From the NCBI GenBank assembly GCA_964500205.1, contig CAZCNS010000007.1, positions 189,103-253,102 on the forward strand: a DNA stretch of 64,000 nucleotides. The letters run 5' to 3'. This DNA is from UBA10329 sp964500205 (GTDB taxonomy: Bacteria; Bacteroidota; Bacteroidia; UBA10329). The notes below the pieces were generated by a model. The model was not told where the DNA came from. It saw nothing but the letters and a program-made list of their open reading frames with translations, and did no database searches. Positions 1 to 7,853 of the stretch are shown here, piece by piece (within the stretch, counting starts at the first letter, position 1; each line of letters opens with the position of its first letter). The position numbers and the translations under genes were made by a program.

Positions 1-1
1 C

Positions 2-802
2 CTTGAGGAATACTACGATAATGAACTGCTCGATAGCGTGGAGGGTATCATCAACGGTTCAAGCAACTACCTGCTCTCCAAGATGGAGACCGAGCACCTG
101 GACTATGCCGATGCCCTCCTTCAGGCGCAGGAGGCGGGCTTTGCCGAGTCTGACCCTTGGCTTGATGTGGGGGGCTACGACAGCAAGTACAAGCTCCTGC
201 TACTCACCGTTCATGCCTTCGGCACCATTCTGCATCCCGATCAGATCCTTAATCTGGGCATCCAGAATGTCACGTTCGATGATATCCGCTATGCCCGCCA
301 GCGCGACTGCCGCATCAAGCTCGTGGCCCGCGCTCATAAGCAAGGCGACCGCGTCCGGGCCTATGTGCTGCCGAAGCTCGTTCAGCGCGGCCGCACGCTC
401 TACAACATCATGGACGAGTACAATGCCATAGAGGTGGAGGGTGCTTACAGCGACCGTCAGACCCTCGCGGGCAAAGGGGCCGGATCCTATCCCACCGGCA
501 GCGCGGTCCTGTCTGACATTTCCGCACTCACATACGGCTACCGCTATGAGCACAAGAAGCTCCGCAAGGCCCTGAAGAGCTGCACCCACGACCCTGCTGC
601 GCAGCTGGACACCGACTTCACCCTCAAGGTCTATGTCCGCTACATGGACCGCGCCCACCTCGACCGCATCGAACTGCTTGATATTGAGGAGGAGTATCGC
701 TCACCAAGCTTCAACTATGTGGTGGGGACAGTTCGGTTCAGTTCTCTCTTCGCCCTGTATGGCGACAGGGAGCAGCCGCTTTTCGTGTGCGTGGTGGATT
801 AA
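2..802 (+). CDS. hom: Homoserine dehydrogenase, C-terminal part (5' end outside window)
   Basis: The frame is open from base 2, giving about 266 residues; the NAD(P)-binding half lies outside the window. The enzyme reduces aspartate semialdehyde to homoserine in the cytoplasm, on the route to threonine and methionine. The motif EGIINGSSNYLL (bases 35-70) matches the family signature GIxNGTxNYIL, and ESDPWLDVGGYDSKYK matches the conserved EADPxxDxxGxDAxxK block that carries the catalytic acid and lysine residues. The protein ends soon after the catalytic domain, with no ACT regulatory domain visible. It could also be the C-terminal half of a fused aspartokinase-homoserine dehydrogenase; the window cannot show which. 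Confidence 0.9.
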   Translation, partial: LEEYYDNELLDSVEGIINGSSNYLLSKMETEHLDYADALLQAQEAGFAESDPWLDVGGYDSKYKLLLLTVHAFGTILHPDQILNLGIQNVTFDDIRYARQRDCRIKLVARAHKQGDRVRAYVLPKLVQRGRTLYNIMDEYNAIEVEGAYSDRQTLAGKGAGSYPTGSAVLSDISALTYGYRYEHKKLRKALKSCTHDPAAQLDTDFTLKVYVRYMDRAHLDRIELLDIEEEYRSPSFNYVVGTVRFSSLFALYGDREQPLFVCVVD

Positions 803-1137
803 TTTACATGAATCCACCTTGAATTGTCCTAACATCTTTTCTGGAGAATGATGGGCGTAATGTCCTCTCGGAAAATCTAAATAATGCCCATTCCTGCTAC
901 ACCAGAGTTCATTGAGTTTTGGTGGTGCTGCGTTTAGCTCCTTTCCGATTATTCAGAGCTCACCGTCAAATGGAATCTCTCCGGCACGGAGGCAGAGGAC
1001 CTGAATCTGGCCCTGATGGTCAAGGAGGGGATGAAAACGGAGGATGTAAGCAGGGCTGAGGGTACGAAGGCGTTGGGCAGATGAGAACGGCTTAAGGGCA
1101 GCCCTTCTGGCGAATGCTGTTGTTCTGCGCACAAATT
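803..1137. other. 335-bp gap without a convincing gene
   Basis: No protein family or RNA gene is recognised. One short plus-strand open stretch (938-1084, about 48 codons, no ATG near its beginning) reads like ordinary protein (ELTVKWNLSGTEAEDLNLAL) and may be the remnant of a gene tail. No hairpin followed by a T-run is evident after the homoserine dehydrogenase stop. Confidence 0.4.
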
Positions 1138-1779
1138 TCACTTGTCCAACAGCGCGTTGAGCCGACTGATATAGTCGATGAGGGTCTTGTCTGAATCTGG
1201 ATGAAGTTCGTCCTTGTACTCGCTTAACAGCTCTGGACTGTTCTCCTCCAATCTTGCACTCATGTATATGGTACCCAATCTCTTCGCGTTGCCAGTCTTC
1301 AGACTCAGTACGTATAGCACTTTGCCATCATTGTCGGAATTCTCAGAAATGGCATTGGCAACCAGCCCTCCAACAACACCGAATATCACGGATGCTGCCA
1401 CAACGCCTCCATTGTCCCGAGGCTCTTTGTAGTAGAAGGCCACATATTGGCCTTGGGTCACCGCATGGCAATAGCCTGCTTGGAGTCCCACCTTCTTACC
1501 ATTCAAGAACACCGATCCATCGTGAGCATACGCCAGCATATCTCTCCGAATGAACCCTTTCTTCACTGACTTTGACTGGGATTCCAGCACAAAGGGCTGA
1601 TCGTGGCCCAAATTGACAACGGTAAGTGTGTCGAGTTGGTCTGGAGTTCTGTTTTTAAGGGACTCAATTGATCTGTAGATGCCATGGGGCAATGGATTTC
1701 CCTGCGCCTGACATCTCAACGCGAAAAGCATTGGAGTCAGCGTCAATATCAAAAGGGTTCTAATCACAAGTGCCAACAT
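1138..1779 (-). CDS. Hypothetical secreted or membrane-anchored protein
   Basis: A 213-residue protein of unknown function. The N-terminus (MLALVIRTLLILTLTPMLF then ALRCQAQ) reads as a signal peptide with cleavage near residue 25. The mature part holds a central glycine/alanine-rich hydrophobic stretch, GGVVAASVIFGVVGGLVANA (about residues 124-143), that could be one membrane segment or a glycine-zipper-like element, followed by a charged C-terminus. The gene starts 18 bases after the stop of a methyltransferase fragment and reads in the same direction as the upstream peptidase gene. Resembles small Bacteroidota envelope proteins only in general shape; I assign no function. Confidence 0.7.
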   Translation of the reverse strand: MLALVIRTLLILTLTPMLFALRCQAQGNPLPHGIYRSIESLKNRTPDQLDTLTVVNLGHDQPFVLESQSKSVKKGFIRRDMLAYAHDGSVFLNGKKVGLQAGYCHAVTQGQYVAFYYKEPRDNGGVVAASVIFGVVGGLVANAISENSDNDGKVLYVLSLKTGNAKRLGTIYMSARLEENSPELLSEYKDELHPDSDKTLIDYISRLNALLDK

Positions 1780-1797
1780 CGTAATATTCGGAAAGAA

Positions 1798-2052
1798 TCA
1801 CTCTTTCACAAACACCCACACCACATTAGAACTCACCGTGTTCCCTTGCCTTTCTGCCCGCAGCCCGTGGCGTGAGGCGAAGTCCAGCATCCGGTGCTCC
1901 GTAGGAAAATTGACCCCATGCTCGGCCTTGTTGAAACCGAAGAGCGTGATGCTGAAGAACTCGGTGAGCTTGGTAACCGCGTGCTTACCACCACCATTCT
2001 CCATTTTCCATTTTCACCCTCTTCTTCCATCCCATCCCTAACGGTCATCACA
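1798..2052 (-). pseudogene. Decayed 3' fragment of an MMPL-fused methyltransferase
   Basis: The last 60 or so codons (LTEFFSITLFGFNKAEHG ... TVSSNVVWVFVKE) closely match the C-terminus of the 1353-residue MMPL fusion at 55108-59169 (LTEFFSITLFGFNKAEHG ... RVSSNVVWVFKKR); the first 50 or so bases of this block are nearly identical between the copies. Upstream, in another frame, VRDGMEEEG (around 2012-2040) also matches the fusion (VRDGMEEEG). The two pieces are out of frame, separated by an ATGGAAA-type repeat where the intact copy carries GGGACGA-type repeats. No domain start, SAM motif or start codon is present, so this is a truncated, frameshifted paralogue tail fused to the 3' edge of the peptidase gene. 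Confidence 0.8.
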
Positions 2053-4159
2053 TCCGCAGCCCGAGGTGATGGAACACGAACGCCCACACGTCCGTCTGCT
2101 CATCGATCAGCTTGCCAATCGGCTTTCCCGCACCATGCCCCGCCTTCTTGTCTATGCGGATCAGCACAGGTGCATCCCCCTGCTGATGCGCCTGCAAGGT
2201 GGCAATGAACTTGAATGAATGAGCCGGCACCACCCGGTCATCGTGATCTGCGGTCGTTACCAACGTGGCAGGATAGGCCGATGCACGCACATTGTGCAGA
2301 GGTGAGTACGCGTGCAGGTAGCCGAATCCCTCTGCGTCCTCGCTGCTGCCGTAGTCGCCCTTCCAGGCCCAGCCGATCGTGAACCGGTGGAACCGCAGCA
2401 TGTCAAGCACACCTACGCCCGGCAGCGCAACCTTGAAAAGCTCAGGCCGCTGGGTCATCACGGCACCCACAAGCAGCCCTCCATTCGACCGCCCGCTTAT
2501 GGCCAGTCGGTCGGCACGGGTGTAGCCTTGGGCGATCAGATACTCCGCGCTGGCGATGAAATCATCAAAGACGTTCTGTTTGCGCTCTTTGGTCCCCGCT
2601 TTGTGCCATTGCTCCCCATACTCCCCACCTCCGCGCAGATTCGCCACCGCATACACTCCACCGTTCTCAAGGAACAGTGCATTGTTGGCCGAGAACCCCG
2701 GCTTCACGCTGATGTTGAAACCACCGTAACCGTAGAGCAGGCAAGGATTGTCCCCGTCCAGCACAAGGCCCTTCTTGTGTACGATGAACATCGGCACACG
2801 CGTGCCGTCCTTGCTGGCGTGGAACACCTGTTTTACCTCATACGTCTCAGGGTCGAAGTCCACCTTCGGCTGCCAGAACACTCGCTGCTCGCCCGTTGCA
2901 ATGTCATACTGGAACACCGTGTTCGGGTAGTTGAACGACCGGAAACCGAAGAATGCCGTGCCTTCATCCTCCGCTCCGCTGAAGTCGGCCTCACCCATGG
3001 TGGGAAGCGCGATGCTCCGGACGAATGTGCCGTCAAGCTCATGCACATCAACGTGCGTGGACACATGCCGCAGATACGAAACCACGAGCTTACCGCCTGC
3101 CACCTGCACCTCCTCCATCACATGCTCGCCCTCGGCCACAACGTCTTTCCACAGGGAAGGCTCGGGCCTGCCGAGGTCGATCTCCACCAGCCGATAGTTT
3201 GGCGCACCGTTGTTCGTATGTACCAGCAATTTCCCATCCGCATGATGGACCACCCGATGGTCGTGGTCAAACGTGCTCACGATCGGCAGGAAAGCACCTT
3301 TTTCGCCCACCTTTCTATAGTGAATGGCCTGACCGCTCGTGGACTGCGTCTCATACAGCATCACCACCTGACCGTCATGGGTGACCTGCACCCCATAGTT
3401 TCGCATCGGCTCCTCCGCATTCCAATGCACCAGCACATCCTTCTCCTGAGGTGTCCCCAGTTGGTGGAAATACACCTTATGAAACTCATTCCGGCCCGAA
3501 TAGGCGTCCCCCTCCGCAGGGGCATCATAGCCACTGTAGAAGAAACCGTCATCCAGCCACGCCATACCTGAGAACTTCACCCACTCAAGTTCCTCCTCCA
3601 AGTGCCGGCCCGTCTCTATGTCTAGGACGCGGATCGTGTTCCAGTCCGACCCAGACCCCGAAACCTGATAGGCCAGATACTTTCCATCACGGGAGAAAGA
3701 GGTGTTTCCAAGTGCCACGGTGCCATCCTCCGAAAGCGTGTTCGGGTCGATCAGTACCCGGGGTTCCGCATCAGGGCCGTCCTGCACATACAGCGGACTC
3801 TGGTCCTGCAGCCCGTCATTGCGGTAAAAGAACCATTTGCCCCCGCGCACGGTGGGGGTGCTATATCGCTCGAAGTCATACAGCTGCGTCAGTCGCTCCC
3901 TGATGCGTTCCCTGTCCGGCAGGGTGCTCAGGTGGGCGAAGGTCACCGCGTTCTGCGCATCGACCCACGCTGCCGTCTCCACGCTGTTGTCGTCCTCCAG
4001 CCAACGGTAAGGGTCGGGCACGCGAACTCCGAAGTAATCATCTACCACGGTCGTGTCCTTGCGGGTTTCGGGATAAGTCAAGGTAGTGGACTTGGGTTCG
4101 CGGCTCTCGCATCCGATTGTGACGGAGAGACCCAGCAGTGCAAGATTTCTTGTGCGCAT
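2048..4159 (-). CDS. Prolyl oligopeptidase family serine peptidase (S9A)
   Basis: A 703-residue enzyme, full length for the family (about 700). It cleaves after proline in short peptides. The N-terminus carries a hydrophobic segment followed by GCES (Cys17), suggesting a lipoprotein or exported form, though the lipobox is weak. VPDPYRWLED (about residues 46-56) is the typical S9A N-terminal signature; a seven-bladed propeller follows. The alpha/beta-hydrolase domain carries the nucleophile in GRSNGG, the catalytic Asp in TADHDDRVVP and the His in KKAGHGAG. Divergently transcribed from the TonB receptor at 4306. Its stop codon abuts the methyltransferase fragment. Confidence 0.93.
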   Translation of the reverse strand: MRTRNLALLGLSVTIGCESREPKSTTLTYPETRKDTTVVDDYFGVRVPDPYRWLEDDNSVETAAWVDAQNAVTFAHLSTLPDRERIRERLTQLYDFERYSTPTVRGGKWFFYRNDGLQDQSPLYVQDGPDAEPRVLIDPNTLSEDGTVALGNTSFSRDGKYLAYQVSGSGSDWNTIRVLDIETGRHLEEELEWVKFSGMAWLDDGFFYSGYDAPAEGDAYSGRNEFHKVYFHQLGTPQEKDVLVHWNAEEPMRNYGVQVTHDGQVVMLYETQSTSGQAIHYRKVGEKGAFLPIVSTFDHDHRVVHHADGKLLVHTNNGAPNYRLVEIDLGRPEPSLWKDVVAEGEHVMEEVQVAGGKLVVSYLRHVSTHVDVHELDGTFVRSIALPTMGEADFSGAEDEGTAFFGFRSFNYPNTVFQYDIATGEQRVFWQPKVDFDPETYEVKQVFHASKDGTRVPMFIVHKKGLVLDGDNPCLLYGYGGFNISVKPGFSANNALFLENGGVYAVANLRGGGEYGEQWHKAGTKERKQNVFDDFIASAEYLIAQGYTRADRLAISGRSNGGLLVGAVMTQRPELFKVALPGVGVLDMLRFHRFTIGWAWKGDYGSSEDAEGFGYLHAYSPLHNVRASAYPATLVTTADHDDRVVPAHSFKFIATLQAHQQGDAPVLIRIDKKAGHGAGKPIGKLIDEQTDVWAFVFHHLGLRM

Positions 4160-4245
4160 GTTTCCATTTTCAGACCGTGCAAGGTAGCATCCGCTCGTCT
4201 TTTCTTTTTTTCGGTGAATGATAACGTCAAGTTCAACAATGGCTC

Positions 4246-4277
4246 TTCGGTGCGCTGCGGATGTCGCTCTAACTTTG
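4246..4277 (+). promoter_or_regulatory. Bacteroidota-type promoter for the TonB receptor
   Basis: TAACTTTG at 4270-4277 is an exact match to the -7 consensus TAnnTTTG. TTCG at 4246-4249, 20 bases upstream, is a one-mismatch -33 element. The start codon lies 28 bases downstream. Confidence 0.45.
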
Positions 4278-4305
4278 ACCCCCCATTTTTCTCGGGGAAA
4301 GACTC

Positions 4306-6642
4306 ATGCGCCTTCTGCTGCCCTGTCTCATCTGCCTCCTGGCCCTGCCTTCATTTGCGCAGCGCGTAACGCAGACCATACGCGGCACGGTGACGGACGA
4401 GGATTCCAAGGTACCCCTCATCGGGGCCACGGTGACGCTCGTAGGCAGTGAGCCGCTCACTGGCACAAGCACCGATTTAGATGGGCGTTTTGCCATCGAG
4501 GGCGTGGCCGTGGGCAGGCACACCCTCCTGGTACAGTACCTCGGTTACGAGCCGAGGGTCATCCCCGAGATAGACGTGGGCAGCGTGCGCGAGGCTGTGC
4601 TCGACATCACCCTTGCAGAGAGCACGCGCCAGTTGGAGGAAGTAGTGGTCTCGGCCCGTTCGGATGGCAATATGCCCAACAACGAGATGAGCACCGTCAG
4701 CACCCGTTCATTCTCCTTGGAGCAATCGGAGCGTTTCGCAGCCAGCATTAACGACCCGAGCCGCATGGCGCTTTCGTTTGCAGGTGTCAATCTCACCGAT
4801 GATGTGACCAACGAGATCGTGATCCGGGGCAACTCTCCCCGTGGGCTGCTCTGGCGGCTTGAAGGTGTGGAGATCCCTGTGCCGAATCATTTCAATATAG
4901 ATGGAGTCTATGCCGGCAACGTGTCGCTGTTGTCCAACAACCTCCTCGACCAGAGCGATTTCAGCACAGGTGCCTTCCCCGCTGAATACGGCAACGCGCT
5001 CTCTGGGGTCTATGACATCCGCCTGCGCACGGGCAACGACCGCAAGCGGCAGCACACCGTGCAGTTCGGGCTCCTTGGCCTCGAGGCATCGAGCGAGGGG
5101 CCTTTCAAGAAGGGTGGTAAGTCATCCTATCTTTTCAACTACCGCTATTCCACCCTCGCCATCTTCAAAGCTATAGGAGTCAGCCTTCCAGGCGACCTCA
5201 TCACCGGCTTTCAGGACATCAATCTCAAACTCAACTTTCCAACGAAGAAAGCCGGGGTGTTCTCCGTTTTTGCCATCGGGGGCATGAGCAACGCCTACTT
5301 CGAACCCGAGATGGACAGCACCAAATGGGAGCGCAATTCCAGATGGGACGAGTCGCGCGTCAGGCAGGACAACCGCACCAGCTTCCTCGCCACAGGCATA
5401 TCCAATCGCTATATCATCAACGAGCGCAACTATGTGCGCACCACCGTGGCATTCACCCACAGCGGCACCGACCTCGCTCACAGCTTCCTCACCGACACCT
5501 TCTCACTCTACGAGTACTGGCGGTTCAAGGTGAACAATAATGCTGTGCGTATCGCCACGCAGGGCAACACCAAGTTCAATGCCCGTCACCACCTGCGCTA
5601 TGGTGTGAACTATGACCTGTTGATGTTCTCTCTCAGCGATGGCTCCGTCTGGGACACGGGTTATGTGGCCAAAGGAACCGGGCATTTCATCCAGACCTAT
5701 GCGCAGCACCGCTACAAGATCCGAGATGACCTCTCCGTTACAGCAGGCGTCAATCTCAGCTATTTCAATGTGAACGACCGACTGTCGATCGAGCCGAGGG
5801 CGGGCCTCACCTACAGGCCACACAGACGCCACGCCATCGGGCTGGGCCTCGGCCTCCATAGCCGTCAGGAAAACCTCGCCTTCTACCTCGTGCAAGAGGA
5901 GTTCACAGACCGCTATATCAACCGCGGGCTCGATTTCAGCAGGGCATTCCACGCAGTGCTGTCCTACGACCTTACCATACTGCCGCGACTCACCGCCAAG
6001 ACCGAGTTCTACTTCCAGTATCTGTTCTCGCTGCCCGTATCGGCCAGCAGGACGAATTCCTACGCTGCCCTCAACGATAATTTCGCCTACCAGCGCAGAG
6101 AGATGGTGAGCAGCGGCCTTGGTATGAACTACGGTGCAGAGCTCACCTTGGAAAAGGGCTTCTCTAAGAACTGGTACGCGCTCTACACCCTTTCGCTCTA
6201 CGAGTCGCGCTATCAAGGTTCGGATGAGATATGGCGCAACACCCGTTTCAATGGCAATTTCATCACCAGCGTGACAGCCGGTAAGGATTTCCGGGTCGGT
6301 AAGGAGAAGCGGCACGTGATCGGACTGAACCTAAAGGCGTTCTGGGCGGGTGGCAACCGCTACACGCCTTTCGACATCGAGGCGTCCATTGCAGAGAATG
6401 ACCAGGTTCGCGACCGCAGCCGAGAGTTCGAGTCGCAACTGAGCGACTACTTCCGACTCGATGCCCGCATCCACTTCCGTCAGAATTTCAAGAAGTTCGC
6501 CTACGAGTTTTCCATCGATGTGCAGAACACGACCAACCGTAGGAATGAGATCAAACGCAGGCTGAACCTCGACAACATGCAGGAAGTAGCGCGCTATCAG
6601 CAGGGCATTCTCCCTATCGCACGGTTGCGTGTCGAGTTTTAG
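4306..6642 (+). CDS. TonB-dependent receptor with carboxypeptidase-regulatory-like domain
   Basis: A 778-residue outer-membrane receptor. Signal peptide MRLLLPCLICLLALPSFA, then a carboxypeptidase-regulatory-like domain (about residues 24-105; RGTVTDEDSKVPLIGATV ... DLDGRFAIEGVAVGRHTL), a plug domain (about 110-225; NEIVIRGNSPRGLLWRLEGV) and a beta-barrel ending in phenylalanine (RLRVEF), usual for Bam-inserted barrels. It stands alone, with no SusD partner, so the substrate cannot be inferred; glycan uptake of the Sus type is unlikely. The start is set by the signal peptide and a -7 element 28 bases upstream. Confidence 0.9.
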   Translation: MRLLLPCLICLLALPSFAQRVTQTIRGTVTDEDSKVPLIGATVTLVGSEPLTGTSTDLDGRFAIEGVAVGRHTLLVQYLGYEPRVIPEIDVGSVREAVLDITLAESTRQLEEVVVSARSDGNMPNNEMSTVSTRSFSLEQSERFAASINDPSRMALSFAGVNLTDDVTNEIVIRGNSPRGLLWRLEGVEIPVPNHFNIDGVYAGNVSLLSNNLLDQSDFSTGAFPAEYGNALSGVYDIRLRTGNDRKRQHTVQFGLLGLEASSEGPFKKGGKSSYLFNYRYSTLAIFKAIGVSLPGDLITGFQDINLKLNFPTKKAGVFSVFAIGGMSNAYFEPEMDSTKWERNSRWDESRVRQDNRTSFLATGISNRYIINERNYVRTTVAFTHSGTDLAHSFLTDTFSLYEYWRFKVNNNAVRIATQGNTKFNARHHLRYGVNYDLLMFSLSDGSVWDTGYVAKGTGHFIQTYAQHRYKIRDDLSVTAGVNLSYFNVNDRLSIEPRAGLTYRPHRRHAIGLGLGLHSRQENLAFYLVQEEFTDRYINRGLDFSRAFHAVLSYDLTILPRLTAKTEFYFQYLFSLPVSASRTNSYAALNDNFAYQRREMVSSGLGMNYGAELTLEKGFSKNWYALYTLSLYESRYQGSDEIWRNTRFNGNFITSVTAGKDFRVGKEKRHVIGLNLKAFWAGGNRYTPFDIEASIAENDQVRDRSREFESQLSDYFRLDARIHFRQNFKKFAYEFSIDVQNTTNRRNEIKRRLNLDNMQEVARYQQGILPIARLRVEF

Positions 6643-6734
6643 ATGGTTTTGTCAATATATATTGATACTTTCGCAGCCTGCTGTCAAAAACCCCTTTTGG
6701 CTGATTAGATATTCAAAATCAGTTCTTTATTTCA

Positions 6735-7808
6735 ATGAAAGGCATTTTCGCTTTCGCTGTATTGATCGGTTCTTTGTTTCATTCCGAGATGATTCTCGGA
6801 CAACTGAGGCCGGTGAGTGTGGTTTACGATCACGTGATGTTCAATTACTCAATCACCCGCTATGTCCCTGTCTGGGAGATCAAATCTGAGAAGAATGCCA
6901 AGAAGGGGCTGCTCTCTCAGCACAGCAATTTTTTCAGAGAGGTCAGTCCGAACGGCTTGGAGGCGTTCAAAGGTCTGATCTTTGGCAAGGCCTTCGTCCC
7001 ATCCGAGGTGGAGGATATGGATGCGGCCACCTTGGAATCGCATTTGGAATCTTACAGCTTCACGATTCATTATCGCGTTCAGTACCGCAACCACAGCATT
7101 TTTCTGGCGCATCTGAACAACAGCGATGTCCGTTCGGTCATTCCATTCCGCATAGAAGGCAGTCGTTGGATCCTTGACCCCGATTTCGCGGAGTCCGAGC
7201 TGTACGCCCTGCTCAGTGACCGCAATTTCGACCCTTACATGGGGGTCATGGGCCGGCCTGTGGTGCTCTTCGGCTTTGAGGAACAGCCCGACCGCGATCA
7301 GTTCTTCGATTACTCCGGGAGAGGAAATCACGGCAAGGTTCGCTCGGCCTCGATTGTTGACGGCCGCTTCGGTGGTGCTCTCAAGCTCGCTGGTAACGTG
7401 GCAGGAGCAGCAACTCTCGACAACGTCGGTATCGGCTCCTCTGCTTTTCAGGTTGATTTTCATGTGAATGTCCCCAAGATGGTCTACAACACTGAGAAGG
7501 TGCGCGGTCTGCTCTCCATGACCGCACCGAACGGGAAGATGGTCACGTTGGAACTCGTAGGCAATGATGTGCGCCTCAAATATCCTTGTGCTACAGGTAT
7601 CGCTGAGGTGAAATGGCGGTACACGCCAGACATCTGGAGCCGTGTGAGCATCACTTTCAATCCCAAAGGAGTGGTGGTGAACATGGATGCCGACCAAGCG
7701 GCCTCATCGACTACACCTTCACAGTTTGACCTGAAGGGTGCTCGGCTTGTCATTGGAGCTGAGAATGGTGTCAAGGCTACAATGGACGAGTTCCGCATCA
7801 CCCGCTGA
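6735..7808 (+). CDS. Secreted protein with a LamG/concanavalin-like C-terminal domain
   Basis: A 357-residue protein. The N-terminus (MKGIFAFAVLIGSLFHSEMI) is a signal peptide. Residues about 20-175 are unassigned. From about residue 180, FGFEEQPDRDQFFDYSGRGN (a pattern common at the start of LamG/laminin-G-like jellyroll domains, xFxFxxxxxxxDxSGxxN) leads into DGRFGGALKL ... WSRVSITFNP ... MDEFRITR, the usual order of the concanavalin-like fold. No T9SS sorting domain follows. Such domains bind carbohydrate or protein; the ligand here is unknown. It is 92 bases downstream of the TonB receptor and could share its transcript. Confidence 0.75.
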   Translation: MKGIFAFAVLIGSLFHSEMILGQLRPVSVVYDHVMFNYSITRYVPVWEIKSEKNAKKGLLSQHSNFFREVSPNGLEAFKGLIFGKAFVPSEVEDMDAATLESHLESYSFTIHYRVQYRNHSIFLAHLNNSDVRSVIPFRIEGSRWILDPDFAESELYALLSDRNFDPYMGVMGRPVVLFGFEEQPDRDQFFDYSGRGNHGKVRSASIVDGRFGGALKLAGNVAGAATLDNVGIGSSAFQVDFHVNVPKMVYNTEKVRGLLSMTAPNGKMVTLELVGNDVRLKYPCATGIAEVKWRYTPDIWSRVSITFNPKGVVVNMDADQAASSTTPSQFDLKGARLVIGAENGVKATMDEFRITR

Positions 7809-7853
7809 TTTTTCCCGAGTGGTGTATTTTGCACGGCAAACTCCGTGCAACAA

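Noticed and set aside
949..1134. Minus-strand 61-codon open frame in the first gap
   Set aside because: Ser/Pro/Arg-rich shadow-like composition, overlapping a better plus-strand stretch; no family.
2312..3571. Long plus-strand open frame (about 419 codons) opposite the prolyl oligopeptidase gene
   Set aside because: It is antisense to a clearly functional gene, rich in His/Arg/Val in the way GC-biased shadows are, and has no recognisable domain.
6647..6673. Promoter before the LamG-like gene (TTTTG and TACTTTCG)
   Set aside because: The spacer of about 14 bases is too short and the -7 element is imperfect.
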